DNA from: Euglena gracilis
Taxonomy: Eukaryota; Euglenida; Euglenophyceae; Euglenales
Assembly: GCA_039621445.1 (NCBI GenBank)
Contig: CP154957.1
Span: forward strand, 21,317,983-21,381,982
Length of the DNA stretch: 64,000 bases
Direction of reading: 5' to 3'
Part shown: piece by piece, positions 53,816 to 64,000 of the stretch
Position numbering within the stretch: the stretch's first letter is position 1
How the letters are laid out: the number at the start of each line of letters is the position of its first letter
Notes under the pieces: generated by a model
The model's database searches: none
Seen by the model: the letters and a program-made list of their open reading frames with translations, nothing else
What the model was told of the DNA's origin: nothing
Made by a program: the position numbers and the translations under genes

Positions 53816-54328
53816 AATCAGTGTACACCCTGTACAATCAGTCAGCTCCCGGGCTTGGTCAGCCCAGATGTCATTAAGGAAGTGTCCAGAAAGATGCTGA
53901 AGGATGGACTGGGAAGATGGACCACAGCCATGACAGAATGGGTACAGAAGATGCAGTCCAGCAGCTGCAGATGTGGACAGATTGGGGTCCACTGCTGTCC
54001 AAGGACTGTGATTGAAGGTGAAGCTGATCACCATGTACATCCTGTGTCGCAAGAGTATGTTTTCAGGGCTTTGGAAGTTCTGCAGCAGCAGAAGAGCCCT
54101 GCCATGGCAATTTCATCTGTACAATCTGTTGGTGTTCAGGCGGCTGAAGTGGAGGAGATTGCAATCATTCCAAGAGTGGAAGTTGCTGTGCAAGCTGCTG
54201 AAGAAGAAGACAATGAATCTGAAGACAAGATGAAACAAAAAGAGACATCCAAGGAAAGACGAATCAGAAGATTACAATCTAAGAAGAGGAAGAAGGAGGA
54301 GCCGCTGAAGCCATTCCCTGTGCGCTGA
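53735..54328 (+). CDS. unidentified 197-aa ORF between direct repeats
   Basis: The longest intact plus-strand frame that is not repeat-derived. The first 27 codons lie in the direct repeat. Then come SPDVIKEVSRKMLKDGLGRW and TTAMTEWVQKMQSSS, a CRCGQIGVHCC cluster, a helical region RALEVLQQQKSP, an acidic stretch (AAEEEDNESED) and a basic end (RRLQSKKRKKEEPLK) that could be a nuclear localisation signal. I do not recognise it. It may belong to a retrotransposon gag or be captured cargo. Confidence 0.45.
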   Translation: MLEVLKSSMPERSKVRHWVQAKNGHSNNQCTPCTISQLPGLVSPDVIKEVSRKMLKDGLGRWTTAMTEWVQKMQSSSCRCGQIGVHCCPRTVIEGEADHHVHPVSQEYVFRALEVLQQQKSPAMAISSVQSVGVQAAEVEEIAIIPRVEVAVQAAEEEDNESEDKMKQKETSKERRIRRLQSKKRKKEEPLKPFPVR

Positions 54329-54910
54329 ACCATGTGTGTTTGCTGCGATTTCATTGCAATTCAAGTGTAAGCATTTTCCTGGTTTGGTTTGTGATTGCCC
54401 AGCCACCATTGGTAGAGATTTGCCCTGCAGGGCACTTTGCTTTTGGGTTTTCCCCTTTTGATTTGCCCAGATTTCCCTTAACAGGGCAGGCACCAAAGAG
54501 ATGGATGTCATTGCCCAGTTGGGGAAGGGTCAGGGCACAAAGGGGGGGGGTACTCTGTTTTGCCCGCACGGGCACAGAAGTACGGCAGGGCACATAACTG
54601 ACCAGTGGATAAAGACATTTGGAGCTGAAGATTTTCCGCCTTGCCCAGATTTTGCCCACAGTCCCGTTTTTTTGGCTGCCCATTTCTGGGCACAAAAATC
54701 AGGATCCCCTTTTCATGATTGTCCGAATTGCCTCCAGGGTACATTTTTGTTGGCCCCCCTCAGGGCCCAGGGATGACTGCCCAGGGGGGGTGACAATTCG
54801 GGCACATGGGGGGGGGGCGGGCAGATCAGGGCGAGGTTGGAATTTCGACTTGGCAAATTTGACCTGCGAATGCCAATTGACATTCCAAGGAATGTTCTGA
54901 AGGAAGGGGG

Positions 54911-55137
54911 TGTAGGATTCGCCAAGTCTGCAATTCCTAATTCAGGATTGCACAGCCATTGAAGAATGCCAATTGTTCTGTAGGGGGCAAAATGCTTACA
55001 CTGATTACGTGGGTCACTGATTGAACCTCCAAGAAGTCCTGTCTTTGCTTGTGCTGTGCTGGAAGTTTTGAAAAGTTCAATGCCAGAAAGGTCAAAAGTG
55101 AGACACTGGGTCCAGGCCAAGAATGGGCACTCAAACT
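54911..55137. repeat. direct repeat, right copy
   Basis: The partner of 53586-53815, ending at a poly-C run. The DNA between (54390-54880) is rich in TGCCCAG/CTGGGCA words and poly-G and shows no further gene. Confidence 0.9.
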
Positions 55138-56644
55138 ACCCCCCCCCCCCTTCACATCCCGACCATCATGGCAGGGGAAATCACAAATCCAAAGGGTTCA
55201 AGTCAGAAATGTGGAGACCCTCCTCAACATGGCTATGGCAGCCATCATTCTACAGGACGTGGGCTCAGACTGGGATCCTGGCTTCCATGTCCCTTAAACT
55301 GGGCACCGTGCCCTATTGAATGATGGCTGCCATTGCCTTGAAGTTTGACCCCCTGCCCTGTTAACTGGTGGCCTGGATGTCAGGTGGACCTGAAGGTCAG
55401 TGGATTCCACCACATGCAAGACCAGCCACACCACATCAGCCGTTGAGTGGGGGGAGGCCAAAGATTGGCTCAGACTTCCCTCCCCAAAGATAATCAACCC
55501 AGGAAGCACAGCCTTATATATACCTTCCCACTGCAGACAACACAGGCTTTCCCCCACAGGTCAAAAGAAGGGGGAAAGCCTGTCTTTGAGCAGCCCTATG
55601 GCAGGGCCAGTGGTGACCCCAGAGATGGGGCGTCCAGTGGAAAGAGCCCCAGTGATGGGGCCTTTGACAACCACAGACACATTACATCCAGGGGTGCCGC
55701 CCCACAGGGAACTGCAGGCCGGCATTCCCCAGCGGATAAAAACCGGAGCCAGCAAGAAGGTATTGCACCTCATAAGGGGGGGGGTCATGGCAGACCTGTT
55801 CCTGCCCCTCAAATGTCCTTAAAAGTTCTGTTCGAATCCTCCCATGAAATAATGACTGCCCAGAAAACTGTGAGGGAATACAAACGTTTAGGGGCAACCA
55901 GGCAGATCACCCCAGGGGAGGCAAAACATTTGTGCATTATTTCATCATTTCCAAAAAAGAAGAGGGAGAAAAGGAAAAGGGAAGACTAATTGCAGACTGT
56001 CCACAGCTAAATTTCTACTTCACCCCCCAAAATTCAGATTGTAACACATAGAATAAATGTGGAAACTTTTTCCATGTTTAAGAAAAGGTTAGTTCTGTGG
56101 AAAAATAGACATCAAGGATGTTCATTTTCATGTAAAGCTGCACAGCAGTTTGGAAAATTATGTTTGCACGTGGGGGGTGGACCTGCAGTTTCAAGCTGAA
56201 TGCTTCGGCATCAGCTGCCTGCCACAAAAGTTTATGACCCTCATGAGGGTTTGGGTAAGAAAAAGGAGGAAGGAAGGAAATTTTTTTTTATCTACCTGGA
56301 CGATATTATGCTGTTAGCCCCCAGCGAAAAGACATCAGCCCAGCATTTGGCAGACATGAAAAAAGGATCTCTTACTGGCAGGTTTTAGACAAAACATATT
56401 CAAATCATGCTTGGAACGCACACAGGAAAAAACATTTGGGCCAGTGGATGAATCAAACAAAGGGCCAATTGGATGTTTCACAGGAAAAACTGAAATGCTA
56501 TGCGTCTGCCACACGTTCATTCGTCAGACCTGTGGGCCCTCTTCCAATTTCATTAAAACCCCCCTTCAGCGTCATAAGTGCAGACAACATTGCTTTTATC
56601 ACAAAAGAATTTTTGTCCAAGCATGGGGTGACTCCCAGGCCCCC

Positions 56645-57097
56645 GTCCAAGCAGCGGTCGATCCGCTCATACTTCAAGTAAACAAGTAAACAGAGCCTGG
56701 ATGCTCTTACATTAGATGCATCATCTTACCCGTGCTTTCTGCTATTTGTGTCAACCATGGGTCGTTATATTTCTTTTTTTGATGGAAATTCCAGGATGGG
56801 TCGTTATAAATGTGGGGATTCGTTATCAGAGGGGGTCGTTCTAAATGAGGGGGGGTTTACGAGACACCTCGGGATCCTCACTTTGCCCTTGTGAGGCCTG
56901 ATTGTGCACGGAAATTAATGAGGCCAGGGCATTTTCCAAGGCACCTTGGGCACCAAGTTCGTTGATAATGGATTGTACTCATCACTACTATACTATACTA
57001 TTCACCTCCTTCCACTGGCCAATTTCACAAACTTCTTCGTCATAAGGTCCTTTTTTTTGACGGAACAACTCCTGCCCCTCTGGTGGAGTGGTCAGGG
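56645..57097. other. inverted segment with breakpoints in two elements
   Basis: Turning this segment round rejoins two broken sequences at once: the DIRS recombinase (KHGVT... with the HSTRG region) and the pogo-like protein (SVGSAPPP with SKQRSIRSYF). It also places both ends of the pogo-like element in proper inverted order with TA on each side. Breakpoints are near CCCCAG|GCCCCC and GGTCAG|GGTGGG. Confidence 0.7.
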
Positions 57098-57351
57098 TGG
57101 GCGGAGGAGCAGATCCTACAGAGGGCGCTTGCACGTCCTCATCAAACTTCTTCACAACGTCGTCAACTGGGGTGTGAACCCAGGTGGATGGCGTGATGGA
57201 TGGATGGTAGAAAGCGTGTCACACATAGCTGCGGTAGGGAAGGCAGAAAAGCCCCCCTGTGATAACGACCCCACATTTATAACGACCCCCTCTGGATTTT
57301 CCACCAACTGAAATGTTAGATAACGACCCGTCGTTATTTTCAGGGGGGGTT
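56645..57351 (-). mobile_element. pogo-like element with PIP box, second copy (split by inversion)
   Basis: The 5' end (57351 down to about 57098) has the terminus AACCCCCCCTGAAAATAACG, TAACGACCC units and the protein start MCDTLSTIHPSRHP, then DDVVKKFDEDVQAPSVGSAP. The 3' end lies inverted at 56645-56857 with QRSIRSYF (56652-56675, plus strand), CCATGGGTCGTTATATTTC and the terminus. The shared layout with 46589-47173 shows that one transposase gene, ending soon after the PIP box, belongs to this family. Confidence 0.65.
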
Positions 57352-57420
57352 TACTCCCTCGAGGCAAACCGACCAGGGAGGAAGGGACACCGAGGGCGAG
57401 GCACAAAGAACTTGTGAATG

Positions 57421-58740
57421 GCTGAAGCCATCCTCGATCTTGCTGTTCATAGCCACAATGATGCAGGAAATGCATATTCAGCAGTTCTATTACTCCAGTT
57501 GTTTGGTTCCTTTAGATTTTCTCCTCTCTTGGCTCTATTGAAAAGCAAATGGAATGTCAATGTATCAGTCACTGGGCGGGGGTGTTTTCTGGGAAATTTT
57601 TTGATGAAGGGATCTGGGGGGAAGGGAGGGCCACGGTTTGCCACGTTATGTCCGTACCTCTAGGTTCTCCAGCTGCTGCGGCGACTGGTGCTCCAGGTGG
57701 TTCACGTCGAGTGTTTGATTCCAATTTATTCTCCACTGCATTGTTCATTGAAGTCAGACTTGAAATTGATAGTTTGCTTGTCAATTGACACTCGTCAGGC
57801 TCGTGTCTTTCTAGATATTCGTATTCTGTTGACTCTCCTCTTGGTTCTTTTTCGTTCGAGACTCTGTTCCTTTCTTCTGGATGCCGAAGGGAAAATTCAG
57901 AATCAGCCAACTCCGGCGAAAAAAGGCACTAAGCAGGGACTCCTCCCTCACTCCTCACTCCTAACCAAGCGCAGCAAACAGTCCAGTAGTCCCGGGATAA
58001 ACCGTGACCAGGGAGGGAGGGACCTCACTTGCGAAACAAAAAGGCAAGATGGAACCGGCGAGGAGAGACAGGTCCCATCGAGCCAAAGCGTTGAGCAAGT
58101 GGTCCACACAGCACCACAACACCGCCGGCGAGCAAGGCATGGTCTCACAAGGGCAGAGTGCGGAGCCCGAAGTGTCTCCTGGAAGTCCGGTGGTGGGTTG
58201 TCGTCGTAAATGCAATAATTCCGGGAATAATTCCAATTGACCTCGCAGAGTAGAAATCCTCCTCCTTGAATTCGACGGGCAGAAAAAATTTTGAGGTCCA
58301 CAAGTGGTGGTGGCGATGGCCTTCGTATCGTACTCCCTCGAGGAAAACCGACAAGGGAGGAAGGGACACCGAGGGCGAAGCACAAAGACCTTGTGAGGCC
58401 ATGCCTTGCTCGCCGGCGGTGTTGTGTGGATTGTTCCTTTGCGCTGGGTTAGGAGTCCCTGCTTAGTGCCGCCTCGCCGGAGTTGGCTGACGATGCTGCT
58501 CCGACTTGGCGACGTGGCTTCTTGCCCCTGGGGGGTGTCCCCCCCCTCTGCCACCCCTGGCCCCCACTTTCTGACCGAGGGCTTTCGAAGACAAATTTTA
58601 TTTTACGGGTGGGGGGGTCGGGCTCACCAGGTCTTTGTGCTTCGCCCTCGGTGTCCCTTCCTCCCTTGTCGGTTTTCCTCGAGGGAGTACGAGACACCTC
58701 GGGCTCCGCACTTTGCCCTTGTGATGCCAGATTATGCACT
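57421..58740. repeat. stacked DIRS terminal repeats
   Basis: At least three copies of the terminal unit in alternating orientation: 57890-58200 (CAACTCCGGCGAAAAAAGGC to CTCACAAGGG), 58325-58500 (inverse, with CTTGTGAGGCCATGCCTTGC) and 58620-58740. They can pair with one another and with 62700-62860. The short frames inside are not genes. 57430-57890 holds an unassigned stretch. Confidence 0.65.
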
Positions 58741-58744
58741 GAAA

Positions 58745-59531
58745 TTAGGGGGGCCAGGGCATTTTCCAGGGCACCTTGGGCACCAAGTCGTTGATAGTGG
58801 GCTGTAAAAGCCTCCACCCCCCTCCACTGACCAATTTCACAAACTTCCTGGGCAGAAAGGCCCAATTTTTAAGTAAACCAACTCCTGCCCCTCTGGTGGA
58901 GTGGGTCCCCCACACCTGGGGGGTACCCCTTGCTTGGCCAAAAATTCCTTGGTGATAGAAGCAACGGTGTCTGCACTTATGGCCCTGAAGGGGGGTTTTA
59001 ATGAAGTAAGAAGGGGGCCCCCAGGTCTGACGAATGAACGTATGGCAGCCACATAACACATCATTAAATGAAAGGGCTTATTTGTGGACACTGGGGTATG
59101 GACACAATCCTTTCCCACTTGTGACATTTTTGCCCTTTACGCTTAATTTTGATGTAGGGTGCCCTACCCAACACGCTGGTGGTTCGTTTGACTTGTGCAA
59201 AGTCAGAGGACCTGTATAAACAGAGGCTTCGTGAGCAAAAAATAAGTTGTGTGCGCAATGTACAAATATCAGTGGGCATAGGGGCCTTGGACAGCCCCAG
59301 GAGGATTGGGAGGGGATTCCAGAATGCCCCATACTTCTCGAGATTTTGGTTCGAAAGCCTCTTGTAAGGGGTCAACAGGTTGTGGAATCTCAGCCCACCA
59401 AACCCAGGAATCAAAAGCATAGCACTGTATGCATTACGGGCTTGGGCCTTGGATAATTGGAATAATTGTATTAAAACGTCAGCCACTTGACCTGTGGTGG
59501 CTTCAGGGGGGGGCACCCCCATTTTCTCCAA
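58745..59531 (-). pseudogene. DIRS tyrosine recombinase, copy 2
   Basis: The first frame (from 59531) codes MGVPPPEATTGQVADVLIQL, PTDICTLRTQLIFCSRSLCL and YRSSDFAQVKRT; the Arg in LYRSSD (about 59210) is the box I residue. After a slip, ISADTVASITKEFLAKQGV and the box II motif HSTRG (58889-58903) follow, with LLKNWAFLPRKFVKLV downstream. The product would integrate circular element DNA. The exact catalytic Tyr is not certain by eye. Confidence 0.7.
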
Positions 59532-60155
59532 AAATACCCATAGAAGTGCAAAAGCACTCTGATAACGTTTTAAACTGGGGTTTCTCCCAGGAAATCGTCA
59601 ATGGTTTTAACTTGAATTTGTTTCCCCTCCAAAATTTGCCTGAGCAAATCATGCAAAGCAGGGGCCACCTGGGGGGTGGCATTTGTTCCCCCCTGCAATT
59701 GGTGAACATACCCATGTACGGGGTGATTTTCAGGCAGGGGGTCCCTGGAACTTTCGTTTTTATTAACTGGGGCCACCATGTGGCTGAATCCCAGTAGGGG
59801 GTGACCATCAAAACTTTGGTCTGGGGAAAAATTTTATACCTGGGAAGAAATTTTTGGATTATTGACCAGGGGGGTTTGCATAAAGATCCCCATGTTGTCC
59901 AGTGGACATTGTAATGCGTTTGTTGCTGAGGCCTCCCAGTGGGGCCACCTGGCCACAAAATTGGGCAGTTTTTTGTTGCCTGGGGAGGCAAATAAATATG
60001 TTTCCAGATGTATGAATTTTTGGAAATGCTGCCTTAGCCATTGAAAAAGTTGGGGGTCTAAAGAATAATCCCCCCTGTCCATTTCCCATTTGCTCAGGCA
60101 ATCTTTTGAAGGCACCCAGTTGACTTGAGGGTTTACTTGTTTTTCCATGCACCAT
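59503..60155 (-). pseudogene. DIRS distal pol domain, copy 2
   Basis: It codes NPQVNWVPSKDCLSKWEMDR, DYSLDPQLFQWLRQHF, then NPPWSIIQKFLPRYKIFPQT and KVLMVTPYWDSATWWPQLIK. This block always follows RNase H in DIRS elements (YANPP...P-x2-R...VAPYWPSxPW type). It crosses frames near 59990. Confidence 0.65.
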
Positions 60156-61290
60156 TTGAAAATGGTCTTAGCATTTTGTTGAAGGGTTCCTTTCTGCCCC
60201 TACCTTTTGTTAGGTAATAATAAATTGCCTGGTTGTCTACGGACAAAGAAACTGTTTCTCCAGGTTTGCTTAAGCTTTTCACAGTGCTGATGGCTGCACT
60301 GAGTTCTTTTACATTTATGTGTAAAATGGAGTCTTTTCTCCAAAATTCCTGCACAATTTCTCCTGTGCGTATGCCCAACCCCCCCCCCCCCCCAGGCATG
60401 GGTGCTGCTGTCTGAGTGCAACTCTCTGGTTGCAGTTTGGGGGAAGGGTCTGCCCCCCCAGGTGTCCAGCAGAACTTTTATTTCCCTTAGTTGGGCCTTG
60501 ATTTCCTGAGAAATGGGGTGTTTTGAGTCCCACGGGGCTGTGGACTTTGTAACCAAAAAATTTGCCAGGGTATCTGTAAAAGCCCTTAAAAAGGGCAGGG
60601 CCATTAGGTTGCATCTTATTTGACCCAAAATGGCAGCCAGCTGCGTCTTTTGACATGTAATCCTTTTTCACGACTTTTCCCAGTTCCTTTTTAATGGTTT
60701 TGAATTTCTGGGGAGGCACCTGTAATTTTCCTTCCTGGAAGTTTAGCTGAAACCCCAGGTGGGTTACAACTTGTGTGGGCTGTAGTGTGGACTTTTTTAC
60801 GTTGATTTTGAACCCGGAATTCAGTAAATCTTTGACGACTCTGTGCAGGTGATTCTGCAAAATGTTTTGGGTGGGGGCCACCAATAAAATGTCGTCCAGG
60901 TAAATAAATTCCTGGATGCCCCCTTTTCCCCACAGCTTTTCAAATGTTTTCATGACTGACATGAAAATTTGGGGAATTGCATTCAGCCCAAAGCAGCCTG
61001 TTTGAAACTCCCAGGTCTGCCCCCCAACCTGATGCCTTAGAAATGGCCTCAGGCCTTGACTTAATGGAATATGGAAACAGGCATCCTTTAGGTCTATCTT
61101 TGCTGCCCAGTTGCCCTTTTCAAAAACCGGAAAAATGTGCTCGATATGATCCATCTTGAAAGGTTTTACTTGAAACTGCTGATTTATTTCTCTGCAGTCG
61201 CTGATCATTCTCCATTTGGTTGTTCCCCCTTCTGGTTTAGAAATTAGAAACCATGGTATTAAATGCTGGGTTTTTGAATCCCAAACTCGT
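60133..61290 (-). pseudogene. DIRS reverse transcriptase-RNase H, copy 2
   Basis: The longest clean part (61208-60600) reads MISDCREINQQFQVKPFKMD, AAKIDLKDACFHIPLSQGLR, QTGCFGLNAIPQIFMSVM, FIYLDDILLVAPTQNILQNH (YLDD at about 60891-60905) and LQPTQVVTHLGFQLNF. Upstream in another frame, LIPWFLISKPEGG gives the expected start. RNase H follows in shifted frames with SDSSTHAWGG, NVKELSAAISTVKSL and SVDNQAIYYYLTKG, giving the Asp, Glu and Asp of its active site. Two to three frameshifts, some in poly-C, may be sequencing artefacts. Confidence 0.8.
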
Positions 61291-61291
61291 T

Positions 61292-62570
61292 TTATTGACC
61301 CATTTTTTTTCGTAATCCAGCAGAATTTTTTCTGCCTGGTTCAGGTCCAAGTTGGCTCTGGGCTTTTGGTGGGTAAACAATTTTGGTGGTGTTAACCAGT
61401 GGGGTTGGATGCCATTTTTGATCAGCTGGCAGGTTGAAGGGGGGGCATTTCTCCGCCACCATTTCAGACTTTTTTTGGAGTCTCTGGTGTAGGGGGGTGT
61501 CTCCCCATTTTTCCTCCATGGAATTTATTACCCCAATTAGGTGATTTTCTGGGGGCTGGGTTGGGGGTGTTGGACATTGCACCCCCACTGCCCCTGGGGA
61601 TTGAACATTTTGTGAGGGATGCTGGGGGGGGGTGCATGCTCTTCTCACAGGCTCTCTGATCCTCCACTTTGTCATTGCTGTTGTCAAATGACATACCATA
61701 GGGGCCCCTTTTTGGGTCTCACCCTTGTTTTGGCTTGCCCCTGCCATGGGCACTGAATAATGAACTTGAGGGGGGGGTTGCCCCCTTGTCCTCCACAGCC
61801 CCTTCTGGGGCATCCTCCTCGGCCTTGCCACTTGGATAGTATATTGAAATCCCCTGCTGGGGGACAGCCTTTTAGCTTCTGGGGTTGTTCCCCTTCTGAT
61901 ATTCGATGGCCCCAGTGGCCTTGAAAATGTTGGTAATGGGCCCAATGGCCTTGATGACAATGATGTTGGCCCCAGTGGCCTTGATGATAATTCTGGCCCC
62001 ACTGGCCTTCTTGATGTTGGCTCCACTGGCCCTCTTGAAACTTTGACAGTCCCCATTGACTTCTCTTTGATCTGGGACGCCTTGCCCATTGAAAATCTTG
62101 GGGGCCACTGGGGGCCCATCCTTTGCCCCTGATGGGGTGTGTGATGAAGAAATGGTTTGGGGATGTTGTGGACCTGTCCTGTCCCTGCCACTGGGCATCT
62201 GTTTGTGGAATCGGCCACCCTGGCCTTGGTATTGTTGGCCGCCCTGGCCTTTGTTCCATCGGCCACCATGGCCATTGCTGTTCTGGCCTCCATGGCCCAG
62301 CTTGGACAAGGTATTGGTGTAACTGGGATATGGGCCTCCATGGCCCTTGCCGTTGTGGCATGACAGCTGCCTTGGTGTCCGTCGGGTTTTTCTGACCACT
62401 GTCTGCCAAAGTCTGTGGCTGTCACTGGGTGGGTTTTCAGAAACTTTTTTTGGGGGGGGAAGGGACAGCCACGGCTCGCCACGGTTGCACTGCGCCGTCA
62501 GGTCGTCCAGCTGTGGTTGCAGCCAGGTTTTGTTGTTCAGCGACGCTCTTCTTCGTGTTGGCAATTGCAT
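61292..62570 (-). pseudogene. DIRS gag-like region, copy 2
   Basis: Three overlapping long frames cover this area because of its GGC/CAG-rich repeats. The best candidate (62570-61872) begins MQLPTRRRASLNNKTWLQPQ, has CNRGEPWLSLPPPKK and a Gly/Gln-rich middle (GHGGRWNKGQGGQQYQGQGG). A second frame (62482-61292, 396 codons) continues to the border of the reverse transcriptase with PPENHLIGVINSMEEKWGDT. It matches copy 1 at both ends. No zinc knuckle is seen. Confidence 0.55.
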
Positions 62571-63302
62571 TTCTCATTGAAGTCTTGAATATTTCAGCAA
62601 CTTCTGGTTTGATATTCTCCACTAGCGTCACCTTCCGGGTAATTCGATTGACTAAACTCTTTGAAATTTAATTGTCAAGGCTCTTGAGCTGAAGTTCCTG
62701 TCGTCTTGGTTGTCGAAGGGCAAATTAAGAGTCGGCCAACTCCGGCGAAAAAGGCACTAAGCAGGGACTCCTAGCCCAGCGCAAAGGACCAATCCGCACA
62801 ACACCGCCGGCGAGCAGGGCATGGCCTCACAAGGGCAAAGGGCGGAGCCCGAGGTGTCGTTGCAAAACTCCCGAAAATAAGGCCGGCTTAACGCGTAGCA
62901 TTGAAATTCTTGGGGTCGAAGGGAAGAGATATAGGAGTCAGCCAGCTCCGGTAGAAAGAGGCAGGGGGCAGTAAGAGGCACCCCCGCGCGCACCAAACAC
63001 AACCCAGAGCAGAACAGCTGGCAAGGAAAGCAGGACTGCACCAGGACCTCCCCATCCAACGCTTCAAAAAAAAATCGGGCGTGATGGCAAGGCAAGGTGT
63101 CACACGGGGGGAAAGCGCAGACCCCAAGGTGTATTCATGAAAATGAAAAAGCCGCTAGCCACCATATGCGATCCAACCGCGCGAGCCCGCTGACCTGAAC
63201 CCCCCCCAAAACCCCAAGAGCACAGGGGGCTTGATGGAAGAATTTTAAAAAAAACTCTGGCCCGACTTGGACAACTTTTTTTGGTGGTTTTGGTGGTTTT
63301 CT

Positions 63303-63438
63303 GGTGGGAAACATGCTCAAGGATGCACCTGACCAGATCAATTTCAGAAAGATGCCTGTGATCTGTCCTGGGGAGTCCAACAGGAGCACCGTGCAAGTCC
63401 TTCCCCTGTTAAAGAAAATCCCTGCAAAAAAACTTTGA
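63303..63438 (+). CDS. unidentified exon-like ORF
   Basis: The frame reads LVGNMLKDAPDQINFRKMPV, ICPGESNRSTVQVLPLLKKI and PAKKL before TGA. It is protein-like and follows a poly-T tract, but no clear acceptor is placed. The stretch 62870-63300 shows no gene. Confidence 0.3.
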
Positions 63439-63740
63439 TTGCGACTGATAGCTCAGCAACTGCTGTCATCGTCCGAGTCTGAATCAATGCTTTTGAGAAT
63501 GCGGACAAGGTCAAGAGGATTCACAACGATAAAAAGTGGCAGGCTGGTGTTGATTGCAGGAACTCAAAGATTAAATTGACACCGATGAGTGTGGCGTGAG
63601 AAAAACCTCTCTGGAACTCTGCCTCTTTCAATGGACCGAAATGTGTGTTCACCGAACTGTGTGCGAGTGTGCATATGCGAATCGGAACGTTCATGCGACA
63701 CAAAATTATGAAATGATGTGTGATTTGTGCAAACCAACCA

Positions 63741-63865
63741 CCTGCATATCTGTGCAAGTGGTCGGTGTCTGCACCAGCGTACTGCATCCACAGAGTGCCA
63801 TTTCTGACTTGATCAAAATCCAAAAACCAGATTGTCTCAACATTCAGAGGCAGGGCCAACCTCAC
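63741..63865 (-). CDS. unidentified exon-like ORF
   Basis: The minus-strand frame from 63865 reads MRLALPLNVETIWFLDFDQV, RNGTLWMQYAGADTDHLHRY and A, and then reaches a possible donor (GCAG|GTGGTT) near 63741. Composition is that of a folded protein. I recognise no family. The gene would extend beyond the window end at 64000. Confidence 0.35.
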
Positions 63866-64000
63866 AATCCATTACAAATTTGAAGCAGGAAAGATAGAGT
63901 GGCGGCAAGTCAAAGACGAACCTCCTTTCCCCTGATAATCCTCAAAATTGTGAGATGGGGAAAATTTTGCCAGCTGTCACTTGGGCGGCGTGGACGGTTG

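Larger units (their letters stand above)
55400..57420 (+). mobile_element. DIRS-type retrotransposon, copy 3, rearranged
   Basis: Gag-like frames (55400-55990, Pro/Gly/Arg-rich, ending KKKREKRKRED), a decayed reverse transcriptase (56090-56400) with FIYLDDIMLLAPSEKTSAQH at about 56290, and recombinase sequence ISADNIAFITKEFLSKHGVT at 56570-56635. The rest of the recombinase (HSTRG equivalent near 57080) lies in inverted orientation at 56860-57095, and the terminus resumes at 57352. A pogo-like element is nested in it. Its sequence is more diverged than copies 1 and 2. Confidence 0.65.
58741..62862 (-). mobile_element. DIRS-type retrotransposon, copy 2 (most complete)
   Basis: Opposite orientation to copy 1. 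From 62862 downward: terminal unit (62700-62860), gag-like, reverse transcriptase, RNase H, a distal domain, tyrosine recombinase with both motif sets, and a terminal unit near 58620-58740. It lacks an integrase or protease, as expected of DIRS elements, which insert by a recombinase. Several frameshifts remain, so this copy is inactive unless these are sequencing errors. Confidence 0.8.

Noticed and set aside
61684-62409. Third long minus frame over the DIRS gag
   Set aside because: Open because of GGC/CAG repeats; the frame from 62570 has the alignment with copy 1 at the N-terminus, so I treat this one as a shadow.

Overview
This window is nuclear DNA of a eukaryote with a transposon-swollen genome. 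The evidence is split genes with GT-AG introns, a translation elongation factor 1-alpha relic with an intron, an AATAAA signal, a tRNA-like sequence, and remains of hAT, Tc1/mariner (pogo-like), Mutator-like, Crypton-like and DIRS elements. The readable exons use the standard genetic code. I cannot name the organism; a large-genome protist or alga is my best guess. Most of the 60-aa-class open frames are accidental frames through poly-C, poly-G and poly-T tracts.

Region by region. 0.7-1.3 kb: EF-1alpha relic (-). 1.5-2.2 kb: 5' half of a hAT transposase (+). 2.8-17 kb: small non-autonomous elements (MITEs), palindrome clusters and a 19-bp satellite, with two broken copies of one tyrosine recombinase gene (8.8-9.5 kb, + and 14.9-15.5 kb, -). 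17.5-22.6 kb: 3' part of an unidentified split gene (+) with a 930-bp Mutator-like element in an intron. 23.9-42.2 kb: the main gene, a glycoside hydrolase family 5 enzyme of the endoglycoceramidase/steryl-beta-glucosidase type (GH5_12-like), cut into at least 18 readable exons on the + strand. Its introns hold hAT elements, a DIRS relic and cargo-bearing elements. 43.4-48 kb: TTGCGC foldbacks, a Cys/His-rich exon and two TA-flanked MITEs. 48-62.9 kb: at least three DIRS-type retrotransposon copies in opposite orientations; one carries a nested pogo-like element and a later inversion. 62.9-64 kb: two unidentified exon-like stretches.

The point of most interest is in the GH5 gene. Several joints are ordinary GT-AG and phase 0. 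At others the family-conserved protein is restored only if the interruption is removed at short flanking direct repeats. The clearest case (32348-33237) is an 890-bp foldback with 12-bp perfect terminal inverted repeats and an 8-bp near-perfect flanking duplication, sitting between two conserved codons. This is what introner elements (transposons that act as introns) look like. The rival reading is a gene killed by insertions. One GH5 exon also lies about 3 kb upstream of where its place in the protein demands. Second, poly-C/poly-G runs repeatedly sit at or just inside element ends, so these runs mark mobile elements here.

Limits: all homology is by eye, exon borders without a GT or AG are approximate, and sequencing errors in homopolymers could cause some apparent frameshifts.
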